Source: Bog-473 sp963706555 (GTDB lineage: Bacteria > Actinomycetota > Acidimicrobiia > Acidimicrobiales > RAAP-2). Taken from it: a stretch of DNA of 64,000 bases. Location: the NCBI GenBank assembly GCA_963706555.1, contig OY970164.1:434001-498000 (forward strand), given 5' to 3'. A model generated the notes under the pieces. The model saw only the letters and a program-made list of their open reading frames with translations. It had not been told where the DNA came from and ran no database searches. Positions within the stretch are counted from its first letter, which is position 1. Every line of letters begins with the position of its first letter. This document shows positions 35,203 to 43,905 of this stretch, piece by piece. A program made the translations under genes and the position numbers.

Positions 35203-35397
35203 ATGGCGGTCATGGTGGTGACACGGCTCCGGTTGCGCGATCCGGCACTCTTCGACCAGTTCTTCGGCGCCGCCGTGGCCGTCGCGCAACAGGCGACCGC
35301 CACAAAGGGATGTCTGGGCGAGCGCGCGCTCGCAGACGCGAACGACGTGTACTGGACGATCACGGGATGGACGGACAGGGGGGGGCCGCGACACTGA
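35203..35397 (+). pseudogene. truncated ABM-like (antibiotic biosynthesis monooxygenase) fragment
   Basis: The 64-residue reading frame resembles the N-terminal half of an ABM ferredoxin-like domain (MAVMVVTRLRLRDPALFDQFF, then GCLGERALADANDVYWTITGW). Such domains are normally about 95-110 residues. The frame breaks right after an 8-base G tract (35378-35385), a hotspot for slippage or assembly error. Another frame continues for 20 codons but does not resemble the family clearly. GGAGG lies 10 bases before ATG. It may be a pseudogene or a sequence error. 35398-35466 is empty. Confidence 0.4.
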
Positions 35398-35466
35398 TCC
35401 ACGCCACGGCGGCGAATGCGTCGCTCGCGTTCCCGGTGCCCGTGGGCAGTTCCTGAGCCCGCTCCT

Positions 35467-36165
35467 CTAGGACGAGGACGCCTGTTCCGCAATCTGCGAG
35501 GCACGGGCGAAGACCGCGTCGAACATCGGCTCGGTGAGCACACCGGTGAAGGTGTTCTGCTGGCTCGGGTGGTACGAGCACAGGAGCGCCCGCCCATCGG
35601 GCAGGACGTGCTCGGCCAGGTGGCCGAACTTCGGACGGGGCCGCAGTCCGTACAGATCGGCCACGCTCTGCAGGGCGAACTGGCCCAGCACCACGATCAC
35701 GCGGAGATCCTCGAGAAGGGCCAACTCCCGGGCCAGGTAGGGAGCGCACGCCGCACGCTCGCTCGGATCCGGCTTGTTGGCCGGCGGCGCACAGTGCACT
35801 GCGGCCGTGATGTAGACGTCACGCAGCACCAGCCCGTCGTCGCTGGCGGTACTCGTCGGTTGCGATGCGTAGCCGGCCCGGTAGAGCGCGGCAAAGAGCC
35901 AGTCGCCGGAGCGGTCACCGGTGAACATGCGTCCCGTCCGGTTGGCCCCGTGCGCAGCCGGGGCCAACCCGACGATGCCCACGCGTGCACCGGCATCGCC
36001 GAACCCGGGCACACCGCGCCCCCAATAGGTTTGCCCCGCGAACGACGCCCGCGGTGCCGCAGAGATCTCCTCGCGCCATTGCACGAGACGTGGGCAGCGG
36101 CGGCACTCGGCCACCTCATGCTGGACGGCCCGCAGTCCGTCCCTGCTCGCCCGGTTTGGCCCCAC
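35467..36165 (-). CDS. uracil-DNA glycosylase, family 5 (UdgB-like)
   Basis: The 232-residue enzyme removes uracil and other deaminated bases. It has the 4Fe-4S cysteine pair ECRRCPRL, the family-5 motif GLAPAAHGANRTGRMFTGD lacking the catalytic Asp of families 1-4, and the late SYHPSQQNT. Start GTG at 36163-36165, chosen because TAGGCT lies seven bases before it; a longer frame would overlap the divergent gene. It shares its promoter region with the phosphomutase gene. Confidence 0.88.
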   Translation of the reverse strand: MGPNRASRDGLRAVQHEVAECRRCPRLVQWREEISAAPRASFAGQTYWGRGVPGFGDAGARVGIVGLAPAAHGANRTGRMFTGDRSGDWLFAALYRAGYASQPTSTASDDGLVLRDVYITAAVHCAPPANKPDPSERAACAPYLARELALLEDLRVIVVLGQFALQSVADLYGLRPRPKFGHLAEHVLPDGRALLCSYHPSQQNTFTGVLTEPMFDAVFARASQIAEQASSS

Positions 36166-36172
36166 GGCACAA

Positions 36173-36182
36173 AGCCTACGAT
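36173..36182. promoter_or_regulatory. overlapping divergent -10 boxes, UDG/phosphomutase
   Basis: TAGGCT (complement of 36173-36178), seven bases, UDG GTG at 36165. On the other strand TACGAT (36177-36182), eight bases, GTG at 36191. The boxes overlap by two bases, so transcription in the two directions should be mutually exclusive. Confidence 0.45.
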
Positions 36183-36190
36183 GGGGTCTC

Positions 36191-36865
36191 GTGCCTGCTT
36201 CCGCTCGTCCATCGCCCCCGCGCTCGGCGCACAAATCCCCGGCACCGACGCGGGTCCTTCTGGTCCGTCACGGGGCCACCCCCACCACGGGAAAAATGCT
36301 GCCCGGAAGGGCGAGCGGCTTACACCTGGCCGACAAGGGCCGGGCCCAGGCTGACGTGGTGGCAGGGCGGATCGCGGCCATGGAGAAGCCGCCCACCGCC
36401 ATTTACGCCTCGCCGCTCGAGCGGACACGGGAGACCGCCGCACCCATCGGGGCGGCACTGGGATTGCGCGTCAGGACGTCCCGCGGCCTGATCGAGGTGG
36501 ACGTCGGCGACTGGACGGAGAAATCCCTGGCCAGGCTCAACAAGGCCAAAGAATGGGCCACCGTGCAACGTTGGCCCAGCGGCTTCACCTTTCCCGGTGG
36601 CGAGTCATTCAGCGAAATGTCGACCCGGAGCATGACGGCGGTCCTCGGCCTGGTCAAGGATCACCCCGGGGAGACGATCGTGGCCGTCTCGCATGCCGAC
36701 CCGATTAAGGCTGTGGTGGCCGCCGCCGCGGGCGTCCCCCTTGATCTCATGCAACGCCTCGTGATCTCCCCGTGCTCGGTCTCGGCGTTGCTCTTCACCG
36801 CCGGGGGCCCCGCTATCCTCTGCGTGAATTCGACGGGCTCCCTCGGCGACCTGGTTCTCTCATGA
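36191..36865 (+). CDS. histidine phosphatase, MSMEG_4193-type phosphomutase-like
   Basis: The 224-residue protein has the phosphoglycerate mutase fold: catalytic His in LVRHGATP, ASPLERTRETA, Glu in LIEVDVGDW and His in VSHADP. A basic/Pro N-terminal tail of 20 residues precedes it. It belongs to the actinobacterial family conserved next to DUF3090 and SCO1664 proteins, as here. The substrate is unknown. It overlaps DUF3090 by 4 bases (ATGA). Confidence 0.85.
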   Translation: MPASARPSPPRSAHKSPAPTRVLLVRHGATPTTGKMLPGRASGLHLADKGRAQADVVAGRIAAMEKPPTAIYASPLERTRETAAPIGAALGLRVRTSRGLIEVDVGDWTEKSLARLNKAKEWATVQRWPSGFTFPGGESFSEMSTRSMTAVLGLVKDHPGETIVAVSHADPIKAVVAAAAGVPLDLMQRLVISPCSVSALLFTAGGPAILCVNSTGSLGDLVLS

Positions 36866-37377
36866 TCGACGAAACCGACTACGACGCCCCCGACCACTGC
36901 ACCGTCGGCGTGATCGGCGAGGTCGGCAACCGGCTGTTCCTCTTCTATTGCCGCCAGGGCCTCACGGAGACGACCGTCAAGGTCGAAAAGCAGCAGGTCG
37001 CAGTCCTGGCCGGCTACCTCGGTCGCATCGTGAAGGAGCTCGGGCGCCCGGGCCACCTGCCCGACGACCTGAGCTTCGACGGCACCGAGGATCCCGAGTG
37101 GGTCGTGGGAACCATCGGCGTGTCCTACGACGAGGAGCTCGATCGGGTCGTCGTGGTCCTCGAAGAGGTGCACGACGAGGACGACGAGGAGGACGAGGAC
37201 GGGGACGGCCACGTCCTGCGGATCGCCCTCACACGCGAGCAGGCGGCCGCGTTCGCCATCCACGCCACGCGCCTGGTGGAGTCGGGCAGGCCGCCCTGCC
37301 CCCTTTGCGGTCTCCCTCTCGACCCCTCCGGCCATGACTGTCCGCGCACGAACGGACATCGCCCGCCGGTGACCTGA
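36862..37377 (+). CDS. DUF3090 family protein with C-terminal CxxC-H-C knuckle
   Basis: The 171-residue protein has the N-terminal beta domain of DUF3090 (APDHCTVGVIGEVGNRLFLFYC), an Asp/Glu-rich middle segment (EEVHDEDDEEDEDGDG) and a C-terminal zinc knuckle with CPLCGLPLDPSGHDCP. The acidic segment is longer than usual. The protein lies between the phosphomutase-like and SCO1664-like genes, a trio conserved in actinobacteria. Function is not established. Confidence 0.85.
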   Translation: MIDETDYDAPDHCTVGVIGEVGNRLFLFYCRQGLTETTVKVEKQQVAVLAGYLGRIVKELGRPGHLPDDLSFDGTEDPEWVVGTIGVSYDEELDRVVVVLEEVHDEDDEEDEDGDGHVLRIALTREQAAAFAIHATRLVESGRPPCPLCGLPLDPSGHDCPRTNGHRPPVT

Positions 37378-37383
37378 TCACCA

Positions 37384-38094
37384 GTGGCCGACGACACCGT
37401 TGCGCACATCCTCACCGACGGCGACATGGAGGTGCACGGCAGGATCGCGGGGAGCTCGAACGCCACCCTGCTGGTCACCTGCCGGCTCGGGCAGAGCGAG
37501 CTCATGGCGGTGTACAAGCCCCGCAAGGGCGAGCGGCCGCTCTGGGACTTCCCGGGTGGCCTGTTCCGTCGGGAGGTGGCCGCCTACGTGTTGTCCGAAT
37601 CACTCGGGTGGGGCCTGGTCCCAGAGACGGTCGAGCGGGGGGAAGGGCCGTTCGGCGAAGGTTCGGTGCAGCGCTATGTGCCCGAGGACGGCACCTCGCA
37701 CTACTTCACCCTGCGCGACGATCCCCGGTGGCACCCGGCGCTGATGCGGATGTGCGCGTTCGACGTGGTGGCGAACAACGCGGACCGCAAGAGCGGACAT
37801 GTCCTGCTGGCCGAGGATCGCCTGTGGGCGATCGACAACGGGCTCTGCTTCAACGAGGACGACAAGCTGCGCACGGTCATCTGGGACTTCGGCGGGCAGC
37901 CCCTCTCGCCCGACGACTTGGCGGCCCTCGAACGACTCCAGCGAGACGGCCCCTCGGACCGGTTGCAAGAGCTCCTCACGCCGCCCGAGATCGAGGCGCT
38001 CGTCGAGCGGGCGGCCTGGCTCGTGAACCTGCGGGCCCTCCCCGAGCTGGTCGACGACGGGGGATGGCCGCCCTACCCCTGGCCCCTCGTCTAG
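37384..38094 (+). CDS. SCO1664-family kinase-like protein
   Basis: The 236-residue protein has weak PI3/4-kinase-like and HipA-like signatures: LMAVYKPRKGERPLWDFP (possible ATP Lys), FDVVANNADRKSGHVLL (catalytic loop) and WAIDNGLCF (metal-binding Asp). It belongs to the SCO1664 family. In actinobacteria it is found with the phosphomutase and DUF3090 genes, which argues for a common pathway. Start GTG 6 bases after the DUF3090 stop; no clear ribosome-binding site. Substrate unknown. Confidence 0.83.
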   Translation: MADDTVAHILTDGDMEVHGRIAGSSNATLLVTCRLGQSELMAVYKPRKGERPLWDFPGGLFRREVAAYVLSESLGWGLVPETVERGEGPFGEGSVQRYVPEDGTSHYFTLRDDPRWHPALMRMCAFDVVANNADRKSGHVLLAEDRLWAIDNGLCFNEDDKLRTVIWDFGGQPLSPDDLAALERLQRDGPSDRLQELLTPPEIEALVERAAWLVNLRALPELVDDGGWPPYPWPLV

Positions 38095-38109
38095 GACCGC
38101 GCCGCCAAA

Positions 38110-38147
38110 CCGCCGGAGCATGTGTGTCCCGGCACTCCTCCCGGCGG
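38110..38147. terminator. candidate stem-loop between convergent genes
   Basis: CCGCCGG (38110-38116) and CCGGCGG (38141-38147) are perfectly complementary, with a 24-base loop, in the gap between SCO1664 and the SGNH gene. No U-tract follows. Confidence 0.3.
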
Positions 38148-38157
38148 GGATCACCCT

Positions 38158-39237
38158 CTAGGGCAGATCGAAGTGCAACGGGCCTCGCAGGTAGTTCAAC
38201 ACCGTCTGGGAGAGGACCTCCCCGCCGGCCGGGGTGAGATGGATGCCGTCGGGCGTGCGCACGTTGACCACCTGACCGGCGGCGTTGGTGATGAAGGGGG
38301 CATACGTCCCCTGCGCGGTGCCGAGCAGGGTCCAGCTACTGATGAAGTCGACCGCCGGCTTGCGCGCCGCCGCCTGCTGCTGGTCGACGGCGTCGACGTC
38401 GGACATCTTCGCGGACAACGCCGTGTTCTGCATCGGCGGCATGCCGACCCAGATCACCGTCGCCCCCCCGCTCTGGGCCACCTTCATGAAGTCGGCGACC
38501 CGTTGGGCATACATCACGTTCCACTGCGATGAGGTGTACGGGACGTCGGGCGGTCCCGGGAAGTCCTGAGGGTCGTTGGCGCCGATCATGACCACGACGA
38601 TCTGCGGGTGGGTCGCCGCGAGGTCACTCTGCAGCTCCGCCGGCCAGTTGAAATAGTCCGGACGCGTCAGCCCGGTGCTCTCGCGCGCATCGAGTGTGGC
38701 CTTGACCACGCCGGTGTTCACCAGATCATTCTGCAGCGGTCCGCCGAGGTCGATGCCGAGCGAATCCCCCAGAATGAGCACCCGCAGTGGATCGGCGGCC
38801 GTCGGGTGCGTGATGTCGGGCACGGTGGTCCCCGTGCCCGACCCCCGAACCGTGCTGGAGGGGGTTGTCGTATGGCCGCCGGACGGCGGCTTCACCGGCC
38901 CGCTGCCGTGCTTATGGACCGGACCGAGGGTGCTGAGTGCTCCGTTCCCCGGGCGGTTGCCTGTCCGCCCGGTCGCTTCGTCGGTCCACGAGACGATGTG
39001 CGACACCTGGAGGGCCCGGCTGGTGGCTGCGATGGGGCCCAGCAGATCGAGCGACACCGTGCGGCGCGTGCCCACAGGTGAAACCTGCGCGTTGTGTTGC
39101 AACGTCGGTGCGTCGAGCAAGAGCCAGAGCAGGAACGCCGCCACGCAGATCCGCAGCACGCGCTGCCACGGCGCGCGCAGCCGGGCCTCAGGACCTTCGC
39201 TGCGAACCTTCTCTGTGGGTGGTGCGCTCTCGGACAT
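38158..39237 (-). CDS. membrane-anchored SGNH hydrolase, DUF459-type
   Basis: The 359-residue protein has one N-terminal membrane segment (LRICVAAFLLWLLLDAP), a Thr/Ser/Pro/Gly-rich spacer (to about residue 145) and a C-terminal SGNH domain with Ser159 (LGDSLG), GAND and Asp330/His333 (DGIH). DUF459 proteins accompany MBOAT acyltransferases and act on the same acyl group outside the membrane. The MBOAT gene ends 3 bases upstream. Confidence 0.85.
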   Translation of the reverse strand: MSESAPPTEKVRSEGPEARLRAPWQRVLRICVAAFLLWLLLDAPTLQHNAQVSPVGTRRTVSLDLLGPIAATSRALQVSHIVSWTDEATGRTGNRPGNGALSTLGPVHKHGSGPVKPPSGGHTTTPSSTVRGSGTGTTVPDITHPTAADPLRVLILGDSLGIDLGGPLQNDLVNTGVVKATLDARESTGLTRPDYFNWPAELQSDLAATHPQIVVVMIGANDPQDFPGPPDVPYTSSQWNVMYAQRVADFMKVAQSGGATVIWVGMPPMQNTALSAKMSDVDAVDQQQAAARKPAVDFISSWTLLGTAQGTYAPFITNAAGQVVNVRTPDGIHLTPAGGEVLSQTVLNYLRGPLHFDLP

Positions 39238-39240
39238 TTC

Positions 39241-40668
39241 TCAGAACCGGTAGTAGATGAACGGGGCCACGCCGGCTGGCCCGAACGTGGTGATTCCGAG
39301 CAGGATCAGCGACAGCACGCCGACCTGCACGACGGACCGCTGCCGGGAGAACGTAGCTTGCAGCCGGCCCACCGCGTCGTCGGGGACGTACTGGGAGGCG
39401 ATGGTGCCGGCCACCACGAGCACGAGCAACGGTGTCACCAACGGCGACGACTCCCCCCACCCGGTCAGCATGCGGCCCAGCACGGCGAAGGCCCCGGAAA
39501 TCCCGTTGGCGTTGAAGAACACCCAGCCCAGACACACGAACTGGAAGGTCCAGAATCGTTGGAGCCATATGCGCACCGGACCATCGGCCATGGGCGGCAA
39601 TCCCCGCTCGACCCGATGGCGGCGTCGCACGTGCCCCACGGCCTGGCCGACCCCGTGCAACGCCCCCCAGAACACGAACGTCCAGGCGGCGCCGTGCCAG
39701 AGGCCGCCCAGCACCATGGTGATCATGATGTTGCGGACCGTCTTGGCCTCGGACCCTTTGCTCCCGCCGAGCGGGATGTAGAGATAGTCGCGTAACCAGC
39801 GCGAGAGCGTAATGTGCCAACGGCGCCAGAAGTCCTGAAGGTCGCGCGCGGTATAGGGCCCGTTGAAGTTGATCGGGAACCGGATCCCGAGCAGGAGCGC
39901 CAGGCCGATGGCAATGTCGGTGTAGCCGCTGAAGTCGCAGTAGATCTGCACGGCGTAGCCCCAGGCGCCGAAGATCGCCTCTGGTGCGGAGTGCTGTGCC
40001 GGAGCGGTGAAGACCGGCACCACAATTGCGCTCGAGACATACGAGGAGATCACGACCTTCTTGAAGAGACCGGCCATGATCAACCACAGGGCACGCGAAT
40101 AGTCGACGGCCGTCGGGTCCCGTCGCTGGCGCAGCTGGGGCAACAGTTCGCCGCCACGCACGATCGGACCCGCGAGCAGATGCGGGAAGAACGACAGGTA
40201 GAGCGCGAGGTCCAATGGACGCGCCGGCTGGAGCTGGCGCCGGTAGATGTCGACCACATAGCTCAACGCCATGAACGTGTAGAACGAAATGGCGATGGGA
40301 AGCGCGACCTGCAGCAACGGCACGGCATGCCCGAGTCCCATCACATGCGTCAGGTTGTCGATGTTGACCGAGACGAAGCCGTAGTACTTGAACCATGCCA
40401 GCAGCGCCAAAAGCCCGCCGCAGGCCAACGCCATAGCGATGCGACGGCTCTTCTCGGTGCTCGTATGCACGACCGCGACACCACCGATGAAGGCGATGGT
40501 GGTGGTGCCGAGAAGCAACAGGCAATAGCCCCACCCGACCCAGCCGTAGAAGAAATAGCTCAGCGCGAGCATCGACAATTTCCATGCCACCGAATAGGGG
40601 TTGAGCAGCCAATTCACCGTAAAGGCGATGGCAAAGAAGATGGCGAAGTCGAATGTGGGGAAGAGCAT
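39241..40668 (-). CDS. MBOAT-family O-acyltransferase (AlgI-like)
   Basis: The 475-residue membrane protein has about ten transmembrane helices, with the MBOAT signature: RDLQDFWRRWHITLSRWLRDYLYIPLGG and the catalytic His in GGLWHGAAW. AlgI-type enzymes transfer acetyl groups from a donor across the membrane to polysaccharide or lipid. The SGNH gene follows 3 bases later, so the two form an acylation module. The polymer is unknown. No strong ribosome-binding site lies before ATG. Confidence 0.9.
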   Translation of the reverse strand: MLFPTFDFAIFFAIAFTVNWLLNPYSVAWKLSMLALSYFFYGWVGWGYCLLLLGTTTIAFIGGVAVVHTSTEKSRRIAMALACGGLLALLAWFKYYGFVSVNIDNLTHVMGLGHAVPLLQVALPIAISFYTFMALSYVVDIYRRQLQPARPLDLALYLSFFPHLLAGPIVRGGELLPQLRQRRDPTAVDYSRALWLIMAGLFKKVVISSYVSSAIVVPVFTAPAQHSAPEAIFGAWGYAVQIYCDFSGYTDIAIGLALLLGIRFPINFNGPYTARDLQDFWRRWHITLSRWLRDYLYIPLGGSKGSEAKTVRNIMITMVLGGLWHGAAWTFVFWGALHGVGQAVGHVRRRHRVERGLPPMADGPVRIWLQRFWTFQFVCLGWVFFNANGISGAFAVLGRMLTGWGESSPLVTPLLVLVVAGTIASQYVPDDAVGRLQATFSRQRSVVQVGVLSLILLGITTFGPAGVAPFIYYRF

Positions 40669-40782
40669 GCGAGCCGATCGGTTGTCTGCGCCGAATGTAC
40701 CGCCGCCCCGTGGCTACTTGTGGCATCGGCGGTTCCGCGACACCGCCGCCCGACGTCGTCTCCGGGTCGGTGACGGGGGTTG

Positions 40783-41754
40783 TCAGCCCTTCGCTTTGAG
40801 GGCCTCGATCAACGCCGGGAGAACCTTGTGCACGTCACCGACGATGCCCAGATCCGCGACCGAGAAGATCGGCGCTTCCTGGTCCTTGTTGATGGCGATG
40901 ATGTTCTTCGAACCCTTCATGCCCACCAGATGCTGCGTTGCTCCCGAAATTCCGCACGCCACGTAGACAGTCGGCTTCACCGTCTTGCCGGTCTGGCCGA
41001 CCTGATGCGAGTACGGCACCCACCCTGCGTCAACGATGGCGCGGCTGGCGCCGGCCGCACCGTGCAGAAGTTTGGCCAGCTCCTCAATGAGCGCGTAGTT
41101 CGCCGCGTCGCCGAGGCCCCGGCCACCCGAGACCACAACGGCCGCCTCGTCCAGCTTGGGGCCACTGCGCTCCTCGACGTGGCGCTCCACCAACTTGGCG
41201 CCATTGACCGCGCCGGTGTCAGGCACCGCGACCGCAACGACCGCGGCCTCTGCGCCTCCGTCCGGCTCGGCCGCGAATGACTTGGCCCGGATCACGAAGA
41301 TGGCAGGGCCGGGACCGGTGAAGCGAGCCGTGACGATGTGGCTGCCGCCGAACACCGGGTGCTGGCTCGACAGGCCGTCGTCGCCGGCCACCAGGCCGGT
41401 GACGTTGGTCAGCACGGGACGATCCAGCTTGGCCGAAAGGCGTCCGGCGACGTCACGCCCGTCGTAGGTGGCCGGGATCAAAATGGCATCCGGGGCGTTG
41501 CCGCCTTCGATGAGCGCCGCCAGGGCGGCCGACACCGGAACACCTGGCAGAGAACCTCCGAGGTCCCCCACGTCGTACACGGTGGTCGCTCCGTACTCGC
41601 CCAGGGCGGCGGCCAGCGAGGCGGTCTCGGACCCCCATGCCACAGCCTCGACCGTGGTGGCAACCGACCGCGCTTCGGTCAGCAACTCGAGGGAGATCGG
41701 CGTCGGGCCGGAGTCTCCCGCCTCGGCCAGCACCCAAACTTTGTCGATCGCCAT
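40783..41754 (-). CDS. etfA: electron transfer flavoprotein alpha subunit
   Basis: The 323-residue subunit carries FAD. The C-terminal FAD domain has CGISGATQHLVGMKGSKNI and AINKDQEAPIFSVADLGIVGD, diagnostic for EtfA. It receives electrons from acyl-CoA dehydrogenases and passes them to Etf-quinone oxidoreductase, which is not in the window. It follows etfB by 1 base. Confidence 0.95.
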   Translation of the reverse strand: MAIDKVWVLAEAGDSGPTPISLELLTEARSVATTVEAVAWGSETASLAAALGEYGATTVYDVGDLGGSLPGVPVSAALAALIEGGNAPDAILIPATYDGRDVAGRLSAKLDRPVLTNVTGLVAGDDGLSSQHPVFGGSHIVTARFTGPGPAIFVIRAKSFAAEPDGGAEAAVVAVAVPDTGAVNGAKLVERHVEERSGPKLDEAAVVVSGGRGLGDAANYALIEELAKLLHGAAGASRAIVDAGWVPYSHQVGQTGKTVKPTVYVACGISGATQHLVGMKGSKNIIAINKDQEAPIFSVADLGIVGDVHKVLPALIEALKAKG

Positions 41755-41755
41755 C

Positions 41756-42532
41756 TCAGATCACCTTTAGCTGCTCGAGGAAGGCCACGACGCGCTGGGC
41801 GCCGTCCCCTTCGTCCACCACGATCTCACCTGAACCGCGCGACTCCGCCTCGGAGACGTCGGTGATCTCCTGGCGCGCCCCGACTGCACCCACTTGCGAC
41901 GCGTCGAGGCCGAGGTCGGCCACCGTGAGGTTGTCGACCGGCTTCGACTTGGCGGCCATGATCCCCTTGAACGACGGGTACCGCGGCTCCACCACGCCGG
42001 CGGTCACCGTGACCACGGCCGGCAAGGGACACACCACCTCGTCGTAGCCGGCTTCGGTCTGGCGCTCGACCTTGACCGAGCTGCCGTCGACGGAGATGGA
42101 CTTGGCGAAGGTGACCGAGGGGAACCCCAAGAGCTCCGCCACCTGCACGGGCAAGGTGCCTGTGTAGCCGTCGGTCGACTCGGTGGCCATGACCACCAGA
42201 TCGGGGTTGGCCCGCTTGATCGCGGCTGACAGCACTTTGGCCGTCCCCAGCGCATCGCTGCCGGCGAGGGCGTCGTCGCTGACCAGAATGGCTTTGGCCG
42301 CGCCCATGGCGAGCCCGGTCCGCAGGCCCGAAGTCTCACCGCCGGGGGCCATGGAGACGAGGGTGACCTCGTCCCCTTCGCCACTCGCCAGCTGCAGTGC
42401 CATCTCGACTCCGTAGTTATCGGAGTCGTCCATGATGAGCTTGCCGCTGCGGACGAGGGTCTTGGTCACGGGATCGAGGGCGCCCGGAGCAGCCGGATCG
42501 GGGATCTGTTTCACACAGACAACGACGTTCAT
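41756..42532 (-). CDS. etfB: electron transfer flavoprotein beta subunit
   Basis: The 258-residue subunit starts MNVVVCVKQIPDPA, has the AMP/ADP-binding region and the EtfB signature VERQTEAGYDEVVCPLPAVV. It pairs with EtfA encoded directly downstream. Together they link beta-oxidation, and possibly other flavin dehydrogenases, to the respiratory chain. A weak -10-like AAAGAT lies eight bases before ATG. Confidence 0.95.
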   Translation of the reverse strand: MNVVVCVKQIPDPAAPGALDPVTKTLVRSGKLIMDDSDNYGVEMALQLASGEGDEVTLVSMAPGGETSGLRTGLAMGAAKAILVSDDALAGSDALGTAKVLSAAIKRANPDLVVMATESTDGYTGTLPVQVAELLGFPSVTFAKSISVDGSSVKVERQTEAGYDEVVCPLPAVVTVTAGVVEPRYPSFKGIMAAKSKPVDNLTVADLGLDASQVGAVGARQEITDVSEAESRGSGEIVVDEGDGAQRVVAFLEQLKVI

Positions 42533-42640
42533 GGCCGTTCATCTTTGACGAAGCGGGCACCCTGCCGCCATTCGGCCCCTTCACCGGCCCTTTTCACGAG
42601 CGATTACAGCCAGGCCCCGGCCCTCGTCCCGCCCCGGCCC

Positions 42641-43336
42641 TCATCGAGGATCCGCCATGACGGCGATGGACAGGGCCTCAACCAGCGAGTCGGTGATGAT
42701 CCCGTCCACCCCGAGCGCGACGAGATTGGCCAGGTCCGCGGCGGCGTTGACGGTCCAGACGTTGACCGCCAGGCCCGCCCCCTGCGCCCGCTCGACCAAG
42801 TCGGGGGTGACCGACGAGACGAACGGGTGGATCGCCCGCCATCCCTCCTCGACCGCGAGGGCGAGCCCGGCCTCGGGATCGGCGAAGAACGACCAGAGCG
42901 CCCCGAGTGCGAGGCGGCTGTCGGCCACCTGGACCGCCTCCAGCGTGCTGACCTGGAACGACGACACAATCACCCGGTCGGTCCACCCTGCGTCCGCAAT
43001 CGCCACCGCCGTGAGTGCGGCGACCGTCTCACCCGGGTCGTGCCCGGGGTGGTCGGGTTCGTTCTTGATCTCGACGTTGACCACCATGCCGTCACAGACG
43101 CGCAACGCATCGGCCAGGAGTGGGACGGAGGGGGGAAGTTCAGGGACAGTCAGCTGGGCCAGCGGTCCCAGCCCGGCGATCTCGGGATCATGATGGACGG
43201 CCAGGGCGCCGTCCATCGTGAGCCGCACGTCGAGCTCCACCCCGTCGGCCCCCAACCGCTTGGCTTCGGCGAACGCTTCGAGCGTGTTCTCGACAAAGCC
43301 GTCCGTACACCCCCGGTGCGCGAAAATTGCCGTCAT
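42641..43336 (-). CDS. glycerophosphodiester phosphodiesterase
   Basis: The 231-residue enzyme has the GDPD motifs FAHRGCTDGFVENTL (catalytic His and Arg), GVELDVRLTMDG, HHDPE and the later VNVEIKN. It cleaves glycerophosphodiesters to glycerol-3-phosphate and an alcohol. No signal peptide, so it is cytosolic. AAAGGG lies upstream of the ATG at 43334-43336; an in-frame upstream start adds 27 unlikely residues. Divergent from WhiB. Confidence 0.87.
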   Translation of the reverse strand: MTAIFAHRGCTDGFVENTLEAFAEAKRLGADGVELDVRLTMDGALAVHHDPEIAGLGPLAQLTVPELPPSVPLLADALRVCDGMVVNVEIKNEPDHPGHDPGETVAALTAVAIADAGWTDRVIVSSFQVSTLEAVQVADSRLALGALWSFFADPEAGLALAVEEGWRAIHPFVSSVTPDLVERAQGAGLAVNVWTVNAAADLANLVALGVDGIITDSLVEALSIAVMADPR

Positions 43337-43385
43337 GTAGGCCCTTTCCCCTGTATGACACCCATTTTTACCTTTTGTTCGGAAA

Positions 43386-43395
43386 TTTCGCGAAA
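43386..43395. promoter_or_regulatory. palindrome in the GDPD/WhiB intergenic region
   Basis: TTTCGCGAAA is a perfect 10-base palindrome in the 181-base AT-richer gap between GDPD and WhiB. It may be a site for control of either gene. No other support. Confidence 0.3.
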
Positions 43396-43517
43396 CTGCT
43401 TGCCAGCACTGCGACAAGCCATTACCCTCTTCTCGTCAATCCCTTCTCAGTGACGGACACCAATCTGGGTTCGATCATGTGAAAAGGATCACAACCGCGT
43501 GGGTGGAGGCTCTCCCA

Positions 43518-43814
43518 ATGGCTCTCATGTGGAACAGGACGGTCGACTGGGACGCAGACGACTGGCGTCGTGCAGCGGCATGCCGGAACACTGAACCTGA
43601 TTTGTTTTTCCCTGTCGGAACCACGGGCCCGGCCATCGATCAGATCGATGCCGCCAAGGGCGTCTGCCGGTCCTGTGAGGCACTCGAACCGTGCCTGGAC
43701 TTTGCCCTGGCCACCAACCAGGAGTCCGGTGTATGGGGAGGCACCTCGGAAGAGGAGCGTCGCAAGCTCCGCAAGGCCTGGCTGGCCGCCCGACGCTCGC
43801 AGCGCACCTTCTGA
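43518..43814 (+). CDS. WhiB-family Fe-S transcriptional regulator
   Basis: The 98-residue protein has the four conserved cysteines that hold a 4Fe-4S cluster (Cys22, 50, 53, 59; CRNTEPDLFFP, then CRSC and C). The GVWGG turn and a C-terminal basic helix (RRKLRKAWLAARRSQR) bind DNA or sigma factor. It probably senses oxidants or NO. GGTGGAGG lies 8 bases before ATG at 43518, which I prefer over an upstream in-frame ATG. Divergent from GDPD; the ArsA pair nearby recalls the whiB4 neighbourhood of mycobacteria, but the two are 3 kb apart here. Confidence 0.92.
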   Translation: MALMWNRTVDWDADDWRRAAACRNTEPDLFFPVGTTGPAIDQIDAAKGVCRSCEALEPCLDFALATNQESGVWGGTSEEERRKLRKAWLAARRSQRTF

Positions 43815-43905
43815 TCCCTCCGGGGCCGATCCCTCCGGGGCCGGTCCCTCCACACTGATCCGTTCGGACTGACCCCCCGCAGGCTGCATCCGGTAAACCG
43901 TCCGC

